NCBI RefSeq assembly: GCF_014696925.1
Contig: NZ_JACJQY010000030.1
Coordinates: 1-64,000, forward strand
Length of the DNA: 64,000 nucleotides
DNA from: Phormidium tenue FACHB-1050
GTDB taxonomy: Bacteria > Cyanobacteriota > Cyanobacteriia > Pseudanabaenales > Pseudanabaenaceae
Direction of reading: 5' to 3'
Part shown: positions 36,831-45,555 of the stretch, piece after piece
Position numbering within the stretch: the stretch's first letter is position 1
Layout: each line of letters opens with the position of its first letter
Translations under genes and position numbers: made by a program
The notes under the pieces: generated by a model
Databases searched by the model: none
The model's input: the letters and a program-made list of their open reading frames with translations, nothing else
What the model was told of the DNA's origin: nothing

Positions 36831-37655
36831 TTATTTACCCATAGCCTTAACTAAGAAAATGCCACCAAAGTACAAAATACCAACTGCTCCTGCTAGCAAA
36901 CTTTGAGTCATCGGATCTGTCGATGGAGTAAGCACAGCGCCAAGGATCACAGCCCCAAGGACAACATAGCGCCAACCTGCGAGCATTCTTGCCGAGTTGA
37001 CAATACCAGTCATTGCTAATAGTGCTTGAATTACAGGAATCTGGAATGCTAAGCCTGTACTAAATAACAACAACAGTACAAATTCAAAATAGCGATCAAT
37101 TGACCAAAACTGCTCAACTACATCACCACCATAGCTAATAAAGAAATTGAGGGCGGCAGGGATCAGCAACTCGTAAGCAAACACAATCCCCAAAACAAAT
37201 AAAATGCTAGAGCCAAATACAATTGGCGCGATCGCGCGTTTTTCCTTACGTGTTAGTCCTGGCAAAATAAAGCGCACGATTTGGTACAAGATTGCAGGAC
37301 TAGCTACCAATAATCCGCTATAGCCAGCCACTTTGATCGATACAAAAAAGTATTCCCCAGGTGCAAGTTGTAAAAATTTCACGCCCTGAGCAGGAATCTC
37401 TAATAGAGCCACAATCTTGTTGACGAAGGCAAAGCAACCAATCACCCCCACAATCACGGCGATTAAGGCATAGAAAATGCGAGATCGAAACTCTTCAAGA
37501 TGATCGAATAGCGACATCTCAACATCATCGATTGCATCAAGCTCCTCCTCATCGACAGAGGGATCAACAATTGCGATCGCAGACTCATTTACGTCCTCAA
37601 TAGGTTCTGTGGACAAATCCTGTGGTTGCTCTGCTTCACTTACCGTCTCTAGCAT
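36831..37655 (-). CDS. tatC: Twin-arginine translocase subunit TatC
   Basis: Core receptor of the Tat pathway, exporting folded proteins across thylakoid and plasma membranes. The protein has 274 residues and six membrane segments. The cytoplasmic motif DHLEEFRSR recognises twin-arginine signals. Further conserved blocks are [11 protein letters not shown] and the segment [12 protein letters not shown]. The first 40 or so residues are an acidic extension longer than in many TatC proteins. tatA/B are not nearby. cimA follows on the same strand; functionally unrelated. Confidence 0.95.
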   Translation of the reverse strand: MLETVSEAEQPQDLSTEPIEDVNESAIAIVDPSVDEEELDAIDDVEMSLFDHLEEFRSRIFYALIAVIVGVIGCFAFVNKIVALLEIPAQGVKFLQLAPGEYFFVSIKVAGYSGLLVASPAILYQIVRFILPGLTRKEKRAIAPIVFGSSILFVLGIVFAYELLIPAALNFFISYGGDVVEQFWSIDRYFEFVLLLLFSTGLAFQIPVIQALLAMTGIVNSARMLAGWRYVVLGAVILGAVLTPSTDPMTQSLLAGAVGILYFGGIFLVKAMGK

Positions 37656-37784
37656 GGTGTCGTTACTAAAATCTACTTGTCGATTGCTTAACCCGATTGC
37701 TTAACAAACTTATCAAATAATCGAAGCCTATCGATACTATAGCAACCAAATCCGACTTTGGCGTTTTGAGACTGATATAGCAAT

Positions 37785-37829
37785 GCAAAAGATGAGTGAC
37801 GGCGCGAAGCGCCGCCACTCATCTTTTGC
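37785..37829. repeat. Variable-arm palindrome, short form
   Basis: Stem 37785-37805 with 37809-37829, loop GAA, one A/G mismatch in the core. It lies in the 465-base gap between tatC and the divergent secreted protein gene. Confidence 0.8.
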
Positions 37830-37875
37830 TAAGACTCTGAGGGATTTGATGTTAAGAACTTTAACTTATCCTTTT

Positions 37876-37991
37876 TATAGCTATAGCCACCTGTATCAGG
37901 ACAGATCAAAACCCAAATAGTGTGAGGTGGCGCTTCGCGCCGCCTCACACTATTTGGGTTTTATGTCCTAACAAGAATGGCGACAGCTATA
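37876..37991. repeat. Variable-arm palindrome, family A, full form
   Basis: Outer arms TATAGCTATAGCC and GGCGACAGCTATA. Inner stem 37908-37933 with 37937-37962, loop TTC, one T/C difference that would pair G-U. Arms resemble those at 18814. The remaining gap (37992-38120) presumably contains the next promoter; nothing else is recognised in it. Confidence 0.8.
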
Positions 37992-38120
37992 TTTAGGCTT
38001 AATTTATGTGAACTTTCTGACATTTAGCGGTGTCTAAATAACAAGAATGTTAGATTTAATGATGGGGTTAAAGAAATGTTTCATGTTGAAATACACCATG
38101 TGAAATTTCAGGGTAAGTAA

Positions 38121-38516
38121 ATGGCTTCATACAAAGTTTTAGGATTATTGGCGATCGCTGGTTCTGTATTTTCCTTAGATGCAGTAAGTATTAACGCTCA
38201 AGTGACTATTGGTGCTAGTCAGCCTAGCGGCTTGTCACCTGCTCAGCAAATTCTCATGGACATGAGACAGACTAATGCGCCTACGGTTGGTGGGGGCAGT
38301 ATGCAGTTATTAAGGTTTACAGAGAACAACGTCTCGTTTGCACCCCTAGAAGGTTTAGACCGCTTGTTTAATTGGCAGCCCTCAGAAGATATAGGAACCA
38401 CGGCAGAGAAAACAATGGGCGATCGCGTTGAAGAGTTTAAGCTTAACCAACGTCAGCAGATAGTCTCTGATAGTCAGATGTTTGAAGCTATCAATCGCAT
38501 TAAAGGCGAAAATTAA
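38121..38516 (+). CDS. Small secreted protein of unknown function
   Basis: Predicted exported protein of 131 residues. A signal peptide covers about residues 1-26 (LLAIAGSVFSL, ending NAQ). The mature part is polar, with a Gly/Ser stretch (VGGGSMQLL) and a helical charged C-terminus (GDRVEEFKLNQRQQ). No cysteine or known motif. I do not recognise a family. It is flanked on both sides by palindromes, so it is probably monocistronic. Confidence 0.65.
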   Translation: MASYKVLGLLAIAGSVFSLDAVSINAQVTIGASQPSGLSPAQQILMDMRQTNAPTVGGGSMQLLRFTENNVSFAPLEGLDRLFNWQPSEDIGTTAEKTMGDRVEEFKLNQRQQIVSDSQMFEAINRIKGEN

Positions 38517-38519
38517 CTA

Positions 38520-38570
38520 AATTCCCACAAAAAAGAAAGTTGCTTTGCAACTTTCTTTTTTGTGGGAATT
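38520..38570. terminator. Perfect terminator hairpin
   Basis: 24-bp perfect stem, 38520-38543 with 38547-38570, loop TTT, core GTTGC/GCAAC, 3 bases after the stop of the small secreted protein gene. The T-run in the right arm suits termination. Confidence 0.85.
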
Positions 38571-38591
38571 CGAGCGTCATTAACTCTTTCT

Positions 38592-38636
38592 CAAAATGAA
38601 AAGTGGCAGCGCGAAGCGCTGCCACTTTTCATTTTG
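38592..38636. repeat. Variable-arm palindrome with paired core change
   Basis: Perfect 21-bp stem, 38592-38612 with 38616-38636, loop GAA. The core is GGCAGCGC/GCGCTGCC instead of GGCGGCGC/GCGCCGCC: both strands of the stem have changed together. Confidence 0.85.
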
Positions 38637-38637
38637 G

Positions 38638-38728
38638 TAGGGCTTACGCAAAAGACCGAGTAGGGGAAATTCATGAATTTCCCCTACGATAAAATGAGGA
38701 TTTTAAGGCGTTTTTGCGTAAGTCCTAT
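38638..38728. repeat. Nested palindrome with CTTACGCAAAA outer arms
   Basis: Outer arms about 38638-38655 and 38711-38728. Inner 13-bp hairpin 38661-38686 (TAGGGGAAATTCA and complement). Fragments with TTTTTGCGTAAGTC near 46646 and CCCCTACGAT near 50343 look like decayed relatives. Confidence 0.7.
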
Positions 38729-38757
38729 TTGGGTTAAAAAAGCGCAAATCCCTCTTT

Positions 38758-39639
38758 CTATTTGAGAGAATAAGCGATCGCTTGTTCGACATTTGCGGAG
38801 ACACTTGTACAAATCTCATCAATTGGCAAATCGTTAAAATCATGCCCAAAGGGATTTTCGATTTCGTTACCAATTTGTTCTACACCTAATAAGATAAAAC
38901 TCACTAACCCTACCGCGATCGCTGCTAGCCAATCGATCTCAGTCACGAGATGGAACGGCAACCCCAGGCAGTAAATCAAAATCAAGCGCTTTAAATAGAT
39001 GCAATAGGCAGGTGGGAGAGGGGTCTTAAGAATGCGTTCACAACTGGTTAGCCCTTCTACCAAAGCATTAAGATGCCCATTCATAGTTACAAAATAATTA
39101 GTGTCAATGCGATCGCTTTGGACTTGTTTTTGCAAATAGTCCCCTAACCAAAGAGTCAATTCTAGAGGAACATGTTTAGCGTTCCGTAATTCGATAATTT
39201 CCTTTTCAGTAAGAATTTCATCCAAATCCTGCTCAATGGCTTCACTTCGCAGATGAAGTTTTGTAGCGATCGCAAAAGCCGCTAATAACTTGATCGATTT
39301 TTCTTTTTGTAGTTTTTCCCCTTCACTACAATTAGTCGATATCTGCATTAATCTCGCTAAATTGCGAATATTCACCACCAAAGTCCCCCATGCTTTGCGC
39401 CCTTCCCAATAGCGATCGTAGGCAGCATTTGTCCGAAACACCAAAAGCAATCCTAAAACCAGATTAAAGACAACATTATTGGTCAAATCACCAAAAACTT
39501 TGAGCGATATCTGTGGCTCGTAATAATGAAACAGAGACACGAAGAAGGCAAATCCCGCAAAAATTAGAACTCTTGGTAAAATAATCGGAGCGACAGATCC
39601 TTGAAGCTTAAATGCAAGATTGAACCATTTCAAAGTCAT
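38758..39639 (-). CDS. Bestrophin family chloride-channel-like membrane protein
   Basis: Predicted ion channel of the bestrophin/YneE family, 293 residues from the only internal ATG (39639); a TTG at 39738 adds 33 residues with no family character. An N-terminal amphipathic part is followed by hydrophobic segments (VLIFAGFAFFVSLF; NVVFNLVLGLLLVFRT) and the family block AAYDRYWEGRKAWG. Two more membrane segments lie near the C-terminus, followed by ENPFGHDFNDLPID. Anion conduction is the family expectation; cyanobacterial members have been linked to thylakoid ion balance. Single gene between palindromes. Confidence 0.85.
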   Translation of the reverse strand: MTLKWFNLAFKLQGSVAPIILPRVLIFAGFAFFVSLFHYYEPQISLKVFGDLTNNVVFNLVLGLLLVFRTNAAYDRYWEGRKAWGTLVVNIRNLARLMQISTNCSEGEKLQKEKSIKLLAAFAIATKLHLRSEAIEQDLDEILTEKEIIELRNAKHVPLELTLWLGDYLQKQVQSDRIDTNYFVTMNGHLNALVEGLTSCERILKTPLPPAYCIYLKRLILIYCLGLPFHLVTEIDWLAAIAVGLVSFILLGVEQIGNEIENPFGHDFNDLPIDEICTSVSANVEQAIAYSLK

Positions 39640-39708
39640 AATCTTGGTAGTCGTGAAAGTTGATGGCTTCAAGAATTGTATAATGCTTTGTAATTTAAAG
39701 TTGGCACT

Positions 39709-39827
39709 TATAGCTTTAGTCACTTGTATTAAAACCAATCAAACCCCCAAAAAGCAAGAGACAGCGCTTCACGCCGCCTCTTGCTTTTTGGGGGTTTGAT
39801 GTCCTAACAAGACTGGCGATCGCTATA
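39709..39827. repeat. Variable-arm palindrome, family A, partly decayed
   Basis: Outer arms TATAGCTTTAG and GGCGATCGCTATA. The inner stem (left arm about 39741-39767) has several mismatches in the core (ACAGCGC against ACGCCGCC). It lies just upstream of the bestrophin start. Confidence 0.75.
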
Positions 39828-39859
39828 GTAACAACTTCACAGTAATTACCGATCAATCG

Positions 39860-39918
39860 AACCACAAGAAGATTCTTAAAAGTTTTGCGAAGCAAAACTT
39901 TTAAGAATCTTCTTGGTT
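39860..39918. terminator. Hairpin after the GH57 gene
   Basis: Long stem 39860-39888 with 39892-39918, loop GAA, core TTTTGC/GCAAAA, with a 2-base bulge. It lies 20 bases beyond the GH57 stop on the minus strand. Confidence 0.75.
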
Positions 39919-39937
39919 TGGGCTTAAGCGCGATAAA

Positions 39938-41422
39938 TTACAAAGCTTCACCACGTCGATAGAGTTCGCGGGCATAGTCTGTCCAAGTTCCCTGTCCCCA
40001 ATAACGGAAGCAGCTAGTTTGGACTAAAAGATTGTAAAGTAGAGCCTGCTGATAGTCCGATCGCTTAGTAACTGAAGGATCTTGGGCTACAAGCGCATCA
40101 TATTTTTCATGGAATTTGGCACTGAGTTTATTCATCGGTTCCAACACGTTTTCATAGCCATGCACCCAACTCATGCTATTTGTCCATGAAGCGCCATCCA
40201 TATGGAATTGATGGTCACTTGCTTTAAGTTCAGTGATTGCTTGCTCAACGGCGGCTGTACTCAAATTATGGCGATCGCCACTTTGATCAAGCTTATTCCA
40301 AACCTTGTGCTGTTGCACTGCTTGAATCGTCGGGTAGTCAAGGGGACTGACTCCAGCCGCCTCAATCATCTCCAGATACTCTGTTCCATTTAAGCCCACC
40401 ACTCCCGAACTGCCACGACCATTATTCTTCAGTTGATCCCATACCAACGGATAGTCTCGAGGGAATTCATTCATCATCACGCCGCCATTCTCACCATCGG
40501 CAATTTGCGTAACTAGCGAAGGTACAGAAATATTACCAAGCATCTGTCTGCTCCGACCTTTTGCCTCATGATAAGGTTGCATTTGGGCGACTAGTTTCGT
40601 ATCTGAGCCTTGGGTTTTAATCAAAGCAGTGATACTAATCGATTCGCCAGTGGAATTCATCGCTACTAAACGATTAGGCAAATATTTCTGATCTTGAGTT
40701 AGTCCTGAGCCATCAAGACTTTCTACGGAATGTTCCTGAACCATTAGCCATCGATAGCCGCATTCTTTGAGAGCCTTTATATATTCATAGAGTGTATCGG
40801 GATGATTGGGAAGATGCATCTCAGGTGGTGAGAAACCTTTAACGCGCTTCAGAGCATCAATGCCAAAAATAGAAGCAAAATGACTTTGCCATGCTTGAAT
40901 ATGTAGTTTTATGTCAGGAATTGGTGTCGATGGAATTACCGCATGACTCCACATTGTACCGAGCCATTCCACATAGGGCTGATATTCGCGATCGCAGGTA
41001 ATGCGTTTGAGATTGTCCAAAATGTCATGGCGTTGCATCTGCTGCAATCCCCAGAGCAAATTTCCTGAATAGTCCAACATAATCCGAGGATTGCTGCCTT
41101 GCGCCACTAATTGCGGGATAAATTCTCCCATGCGGCTATAGCACCATGCAAATACCGAAGCGTTGTGGTTATCACCTTCGCCCTGATGTTCAAACATATT
41201 TTGCAGGTTACAAATTAGCTCTCCATTTGCACCTGCGGGAATCGTCGGTTGGTGCATATGTAATGCACAGGCAAAGGCTGCGGGAATCTCTTCAAGGCGC
41301 AGATTATTATCGTTTAAAAATACAGGTGCATCATCTTGGACGGCACGTTGAATTACGTCTTCATTTCCGCAAATAGCGGGGAAATCAGAGGCAACAAAGC
41401 TTGACGGAGTAGTTGTAATCAA
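39938..41422 (-). CDS. Glycoside hydrolase family 57 protein
   Basis: GH57 enzymes act on alpha-glucans (amylase, 4-alpha-glucanotransferase or branching activity) through a retaining mechanism in a seven-stranded barrel. The 494-residue sequence shows the N-terminal family motif HMHQPTIP and the later blocks SPPEMHLP and GENGG. No signal peptide, so cytoplasmic. The frame opens with a TTG at 41422 preceded by GAGG; the next Met is residue 56, inside the first motif region, so the TTG is likely the real start. The exact reaction is not determined. Glycogen phosphorylase (50371-52905) is in the same window but not adjacent. Confidence 0.85.
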   Translation of the reverse strand: MITTTPSSFVASDFPAICGNEDVIQRAVQDDAPVFLNDNNLRLEEIPAAFACALHMHQPTIPAGANGELICNLQNMFEHQGEGDNHNASVFAWCYSRMGEFIPQLVAQGSNPRIMLDYSGNLLWGLQQMQRHDILDNLKRITCDREYQPYVEWLGTMWSHAVIPSTPIPDIKLHIQAWQSHFASIFGIDALKRVKGFSPPEMHLPNHPDTLYEYIKALKECGYRWLMVQEHSVESLDGSGLTQDQKYLPNRLVAMNSTGESISITALIKTQGSDTKLVAQMQPYHEAKGRSRQMLGNISVPSLVTQIADGENGGVMMNEFPRDYPLVWDQLKNNGRGSSGVVGLNGTEYLEMIEAAGVSPLDYPTIQAVQQHKVWNKLDQSGDRHNLSTAAVEQAITELKASDHQFHMDGASWTNSMSWVHGYENVLEPMNKLSAKFHEKYDALVAQDPSVTKRSDYQQALLYNLLVQTSCFRYWGQGTWTDYARELYRRGEAL

Positions 41423-41518
41423 AACTTGTAAAACCTCAATATTAAAGTTATAGCAGATTAGAGATTAGTCCAGACTAATCTCCAATCCGCTATATTACAT
41501 TCTGACAGCACTTGGGAA

Positions 41519-41615
41519 TTATAGCTGCCGTCGATTGTGTGAAGAGAATGGCGGCGCTTCACGCCGCCATTCTCTTCTTGGGTTTTATGTCCTCATAAAC
41601 TTGGCGATAGCTATA
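41519..41615. repeat. Variable-arm palindrome, family A, with left-arm deletion
   Basis: The right side is complete (GGGTTTTATGTCC, then TTGGCGATAGCTATA), but the matching left part between TATAGCTGCCG and GAAGAGAATGG is missing. Inner stem 41541-41557 with 41561-41577. An imperfect hairpin (GATTAGAGATTAG/CTAATCTCC) lies just before, at about 41458-41490. Confidence 0.75.
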
Positions 41616-41681
41616 AAAACCAGCCCCACTAAGGGCTTTAAAAGCACAAAATGACATAGCCATTTTGTGCTTTGGCATTAA
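41613..41681 (+). repeat. Three-hairpin element, partial copy
   Basis: Only the last two hairpins remain: an AGCCC/AAGGGCT stem and an AAAAGCACAAAATG stem ending TTTGTGCTTTGG. It ends at the hsp20 stop codon and may act as its terminator. Confidence 0.65.
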
Positions 41682-42131
41682 TTAGGAAGCAGGTAACTCA
41701 GCAGCAACGTTGACTTTAAAAGCTTTGACTTCATTAGCTTTAGGCAAAGTCAGTGTAAGGATGCCATTGGTGTATTCGGCTTTTACTTGTTCATTTTCGA
41801 TCGCTACAGGTAAGGCAAAGACTCGGCGGAATTTGCCATAGCTCATTTCACTCCAGTAGTAGCCTTTTTCAGATTCTTCTTTACGTTGAAGATGACGCTC
41901 GCCAGAAATTGAGAGGGAATCCTTGGTTACTTGGATATCGAGATCTTTGGCTTCGATTTCAGGAAGTGAGAGTCTCAGAGTTAAGTGGTCACCATCGTCG
42001 CGTAGTTCACTAGCAGGAACCCATCCACCTTGTGATGTTTCTTGCTCTAATGGTGCAAACTCGCGGAATAAGCGATCAAATTGACGACGTACTTCTTCCA
42101 TTTCTTGGAAAGGTTGCCAACGTACTAACAT
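41682..42131 (-). CDS. Small heat shock protein, Hsp20 family
   Basis: ATP-independent chaperone that holds unfolding proteins in large oligomers. From the ATG at 42131, with AAGGTG just upstream, it has 149 residues; a GTG at 42140 is in frame. The N-terminal segment is VRWQPFQEMEEV. An alpha-crystallin domain (about residues 40-135) follows with LRLSLPEIEAKDLDI, the GKFRRVFALP block and YTNGILTLTLPK. The C-terminal IXI motif is not obvious. No CIRCE element is seen in the 270 bases before it. Downstream of ureG on the same strand, but a hairpin and a palindrome intervene. Confidence 0.92.
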   Translation of the reverse strand: MLVRWQPFQEMEEVRRQFDRLFREFAPLEQETSQGGWVPASELRDDGDHLTLRLSLPEIEAKDLDIQVTKDSLSISGERHLQRKEESEKGYYWSEMSYGKFRRVFALPVAIENEQVKAEYTNGILTLTLPKANEVKAFKVNVAAELPAS

Positions 42132-42267
42132 AAATATCACCTTGAGCTATTTCAAAACAACAATGAGTTAACAATGAACGTTAGGAAGTAGATAAAGAAT
42201 TTGATGTTTTGTACTTCGCTTTCGTTCACAGAATTATTATGAAATAGCTGCAAAGCTATGAGGAGCA

Positions 42268-42385
42268 GGAGAACCACACTTTTTAAGTGTGGTTCTCCCT
42301 ACATATGTTTGTGCTTTGGGATTAGGACATAAAACCCAAGAAGTGAGGGGCGGCGCGAAGCGCCGCCCCTCACTTCTTGGGTTTT
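42268..42385. repeat. Hairpin plus variable-arm palindrome between ureG and hsp20
   Basis: The first is a 14-bp stem, 42268-42281 with 42285-42298 (GGAGAACCACACTT). The second is a perfect 26-bp stem 42331-42356 with 42360-42385, loop GAA, core GGGCGGCGC. The second is placed to terminate ureG. Confidence 0.8.
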
Positions 42386-42400
42386 GATTTGTCACTAAAC

Positions 42401-42994
42401 TTACATTTTTTTGATAATAAATTCTGTAATTTTGTCTAATCCTTCTTGGGTTTTGAGATTACTAAATACAAAGGGTTTCTCACCGCGCATCTTACGGGCA
42501 TCACGATCCATGACACCTAGATCTGCACCAACATAGGGGGCAAGGTCAATCTTATTAATTACTAACAAATCAGATTTAGTAATTCCAGGACCACCTTTGC
42601 GAGGGATTTTGTCACCTGCGGCAACATCAATCACGTAAAGCGTTAAATCTACAAGTTCAGGGCTAAAAGTAGAAGCGAGATTATCACCGCCGCTCTCTAC
42701 AAATAGTAAATCTAAATCGGTAAAGCGAAGTTCTAACTGCTCGATCGCCGCCAGATTCATCGAAGCATCTTCGCGAATAGCGGTATGAGGGCAACCACCC
42801 GTCTCAACTCCCACAATACGATCGCGGGATAGAGCCTCACTACGAACTAAAAATTGAGCATCTTCTTGCGTATAAATGTCATTGGTGACAACGGCAATCT
42901 GGAAATGCGATCGCATCGATTTACAAAGGGAATCAACAAGGGCAGTTTTTCCAGACCCAACTGGGCCAGCAACTCCGACACGAAATGGTGACAT
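42401..42994 (-). CDS. ureG: Urease accessory GTPase UreG
   Basis: SIMIBI-class GTPase that drives nickel insertion into urease with UreE, UreF and UreH/D. The protein has 197 residues. The P-loop GPVGSGKT is at 10-17, the nickel-binding CPH motif at 68-70 ([11 protein letters not shown]), and NKID serves for guanine recognition. Full length. It is divergent from ureE-ureF, with 79 bases between start codons. The structural genes ureABC and ureD are not in this window. The shared short promoter region suggests coordinated expression. Confidence 0.96.
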   Translation of the reverse strand: MSPFRVGVAGPVGSGKTALVDSLCKSMRSHFQIAVVTNDIYTQEDAQFLVRSEALSRDRIVGVETGGCPHTAIREDASMNLAAIEQLELRFTDLDLLFVESGGDNLASTFSPELVDLTLYVIDVAAGDKIPRKGGPGITKSDLLVINKIDLAPYVGADLGVMDRDARKMRGEKPFVFSNLKTQEGLDKITEFIIKKM

Positions 42995-43020
42995 TGGGAT
43001 TTATCCTGCTTATATATAGG

Positions 43021-43059
43021 GTAAAGTAGAAACGACGCTTTGCGTCGTCTCTACTTTAC
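43021..43059. promoter_or_regulatory. Hairpin in the ureG-ureE divergent promoter region
   Basis: GTAAAGTAGAAACGACGC pairs with its complement at 43042-43059 around TTT, with one mismatch. It occupies half of the 79-base gap between the two start codons, so it must lie in or beside the promoters or in a 5' leader. Confidence 0.6.
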
Positions 43060-43073
43060 TGTAATTTTAGCCA

Positions 43074-43541
43074 ATGCACATTGTTACACAACGTTTATCG
43101 AGAACAGATTTATCAACAGACGGAAAGCAATTGGTTGATCAAAATTCTCTCTTAACACTTGCACTCATTGCTGAAGATAGAACCCGCAGCCGTCACCGAT
43201 TTATGACTGTTGAAGGAGAAGAGATTAATTTGCAGCTTCCAAGAGGTACAGTACTTAGAGAAGGGGACATTCTCGCCGATGAGCATAGTCAAGCGATCGC
43301 CATTGTTGTTGCTAAGCCTGAGTCGGTAGTGACGGTCACGGCTAAGCATCCCCTTGAATTTTTAAGAGCAGCCTATCATCTAGGTAATCGTCATATTTCA
43401 TTAGAAATTACGGAAACCTATCTGCGTCTATTACCTGATTCAGTTTTAGAAGACATGGTTTTACATATGGGATTGACCGTAACTCACGAAACTCAACCTT
43501 TTCAGCCTGAGTCAGGGGCTTATCATCACCATGATCATTAA
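43074..43541 (+). CDS. ureE: Urease accessory nickel chaperone UreE
   Basis: Metallochaperone that delivers nickel to the UreG-UreF-UreH complex. The protein has 155 residues. The N-terminal peptide-binding domain is followed by the metal-binding domain with the segment AYHLGNRHISLEI (the conserved GNRH). A short His-rich tail ends GAYHHHDH. It overlaps ureF by 11 bases, indicating translational coupling. Confidence 0.94.
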   Translation: MHIVTQRLSRTDLSTDGKQLVDQNSLLTLALIAEDRTRSRHRFMTVEGEEINLQLPRGTVLREGDILADEHSQAIAIVVAKPESVVTVTAKHPLEFLRAAYHLGNRHISLEITETYLRLLPDSVLEDMVLHMGLTVTHETQPFQPESGAYHHHDH

Positions 43542-44262
43542 TCCAGATTCTTATCAATTATTGCGACTATTGCAGCTCACTAGCCCAGCTTTGCCAGTGG
43601 GTGCTTACAGCTATTCTGAAGGAATTGAATATCTTTGCAGCAATGGCACTATTCAAACTGAGTCAGATCTGTGTGATTGGTTACAAAGAGAGATGCATTT
43701 TGGATTTGTGACTAACGAAGCCGCGATCGCCCTACGCGCTCATCAAGCCTTAATGTCTGACAACATCACCGCGTTAAACTACTGGAATAATTGGCTGTCT
43801 GCCACTAGAGAAACTGAAGAAGTCCGTCTTGCCAGTTGGCAAATGGGTCAGTCTTTAATGAAGTTATGGCGGCAACTCCCAGATCACCAAGAAGATCAAT
43901 TAGCGATCAATAAATCGATCAATGAACTTTTGCCAACTGCTAAAGAGAATTCTCTAGGGCAAGGTTGTAACTATGCGATCGCCTTTGGAATTGTGGCTGC
44001 AAGTTTAGGAATTGATGCTAGTAATACAACAGTTGGCTATCTTTATAGTTGGCTATCTAATCTAGTTAGTGCTGCGGTTAGATCGGTTCCATTTGGACAA
44101 ACCACAGGGCAACAAGTCATATTCAGGCTTAGTTCTGATATTCTTCGTAGTTCTCAATTAGCCTTAAAACGTTTAGACGACGAATTGGAATGGTGTGGCT
44201 GGGGTGCGAGTTTAGCTTGTGCTAATCACGAAACTCAATATTCGCGATTATTTCGTAGCTGA
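43531..44262 (+). CDS. ureF: Urease accessory protein UreF
   Basis: All-helical protein that bridges urease pre-activation complexes and controls UreG GTP hydrolysis. The 243-residue sequence has the family start LLQLTSPALPVGAYSYSEG and the C-terminal block VSAAVRSVPFGQTTGQ. The ATG at 43531 lies within the end of ureE. A hairpin terminator follows directly, so the urease accessory unit on this strand is only ureE-ureF. Confidence 0.94.
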   Translation: MIINPDSYQLLRLLQLTSPALPVGAYSYSEGIEYLCSNGTIQTESDLCDWLQREMHFGFVTNEAAIALRAHQALMSDNITALNYWNNWLSATRETEEVRLASWQMGQSLMKLWRQLPDHQEDQLAINKSINELLPTAKENSLGQGCNYAIAFGIVAASLGIDASNTTVGYLYSWLSNLVSAAVRSVPFGQTTGQQVIFRLSSDILRSSQLALKRLDDELEWCGWGASLACANHETQYSRLFRS

Positions 44263-44273
44263 TGATTGCCTGA

Positions 44274-44314
44274 AATTTATTAAAACTGTTGTAAAACAAC
44301 AGTTTTAATAAATT
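44274..44314. terminator. Terminator after ureF
   Basis: Perfect 18-bp A/T-rich stem, 44274-44291 with 44297-44314, loop TAAAA, 11 bases after the ureF stop. Confidence 0.75.
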
Positions 44315-44336
44315 ATTAGTGGTTTATTAACTTATG

Positions 44337-44451
44337 TATAGCTGTCGTCAACCATGTTTAGAAAAAGACCAAGCTCAAAAGTTAATAGCCCTGCAACTCG
44401 CCACCATTCACTTTTGGGCTTTATGTCCTAATACATTGGGCGACAGCTATA
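44337..44451. repeat. Degenerate family A palindrome
   Basis: The outer arms TATAGCTGTCG and GCGACAGCTATA and the TTATGTCCTAATACA part remain, but the central stem is largely lost; only CAAGCTCAAAAGT against ACTTTTGGGCT is recognisable. It shows how copies decay. Confidence 0.65.
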
Positions 44452-44514
44452 GTGTAAATTTGGCAATTTTTTAAAGCTGTTCTAGAATTGCTAAAGCCAA
44501 TCGATTAGAAAAGT

Positions 44515-45363
44515 ATGGAAACTGAAAACCCCCAACTAGTTACTACTGACCACCTTTTCTTGGCTAAGGTTGAGCGTTTGGAGCAAGAAATACAGTTATT
44601 GCGAGCTCAGAATATTATTTTAAGAGAGCATTTAGATGCAAAAATTACGCAAGGAGAACAACTAACACAAGCTAATCATCGTCTGCAAACGGAAATAATT
44701 GATCGTCAACAGACAGAGACTGCTTTGAGATTGCTTTTAGATCGACTTTCTAGTGAAATGAATGATCTGGAGATCATTCTGGATACTACCACATCCCATA
44801 GTGACACGATTGAAGCTCTGCTTTACGACCGAGCTTTATCCCTAGCCCGCGAAGTTACTATCGACGGTTTGACCCAGATTGCGAATAGACGAGCCTTTGA
44901 CCAAAGATTAGAAATAGAATGGCAACGCTTAGCTAGAGAGCATCTACCACTATCTGTGTTATTGTGCGATGTAGATTTTTTTAAGCGCTATAATGATCGC
45001 TATGGACATCCTGCGGGAGATGATTGCTTGCGGACAGTAGCCAAGGCGATCGAGGCTTGTATTCGTCGTCCTGCCGATCTTGCAGCTCGCTATGGTGGTG
45101 AGGAGTTTGCGGTGATTTTGCCAAATACTCTCAAAGAAGGGGCTACCTTTATTGCTGAAGAAATTTGTCATGCTATTGGCGAGTTACGTATTCCCCACGA
45201 AGCCTCTTTTGTCAAAGATCGAGTTTCCGTCAGTATTGGTATATCTACAGCTATGCCTGAGAGGAGTGTACATCCAAGAAGCATCATTGAATCGGCGGAC
45301 AAGGGTTTATATCTAGCCAAAAATCAAGGACGCGATCGCGCTGTATATAGTAGTAACTATTAA
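44515..45363 (+). CDS. Diguanylate cyclase (GGDEF domain)
   Basis: Makes cyclic di-GMP from GTP. The protein has 282 residues and no membrane segment. N-terminal residues 10-115 form a coiled coil (VERLEQEIQLLRAQN). The GGDEF domain covers about 120-280, with the catalytic GGEEF at 194-198. An RxxD product-inhibition site (RPAD, 185-188) lies five residues upstream, so feedback control is likely. There is no recognisable sensory domain; the coiled coil may mediate dimerisation or partner input. Monocistronic between palindromes. Confidence 0.92.
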   Translation: METENPQLVTTDHLFLAKVERLEQEIQLLRAQNIILREHLDAKITQGEQLTQANHRLQTEIIDRQQTETALRLLLDRLSSEMNDLEIILDTTTSHSDTIEALLYDRALSLAREVTIDGLTQIANRRAFDQRLEIEWQRLAREHLPLSVLLCDVDFFKRYNDRYGHPAGDDCLRTVAKAIEACIRRPADLAARYGGEEFAVILPNTLKEGATFIAEEICHAIGELRIPHEASFVKDRVSVSIGISTAMPERSVHPRSIIESADKGLYLAKNQGRDRAVYSSNY

Positions 45364-45371
45364 CCATATCC

Positions 45372-45524
45372 AAACCCAAATAGTTTGAGGCGGCGCTTCG
45401 CACCGCCTCAAACTATTTGGGTTTAAATGGCGACAGCTATAGCAAAAAAAGAGTTAGCTAGTACAAACCAAAACCTCAGAATCGAGTGGCGGCGCTTCGC
45501 GCCGCCACTCGATTCTGGGGTTTT
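45372..45524. repeat. Two variable-arm palindromes in tandem
   Basis: First: 45372-45396 with 45400-45424, loop TTC, one core mismatch, followed by GGCGACAGCTATAG. Second: 45470-45495 with 45499-45524, loop TTC, one C/T difference in an arm. They lie between convergent genes and can terminate both. Confidence 0.8.
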
Positions 45525-45555
45525 ATGTCCTAAGCAAAACTTGCTTTGCTGTAGT

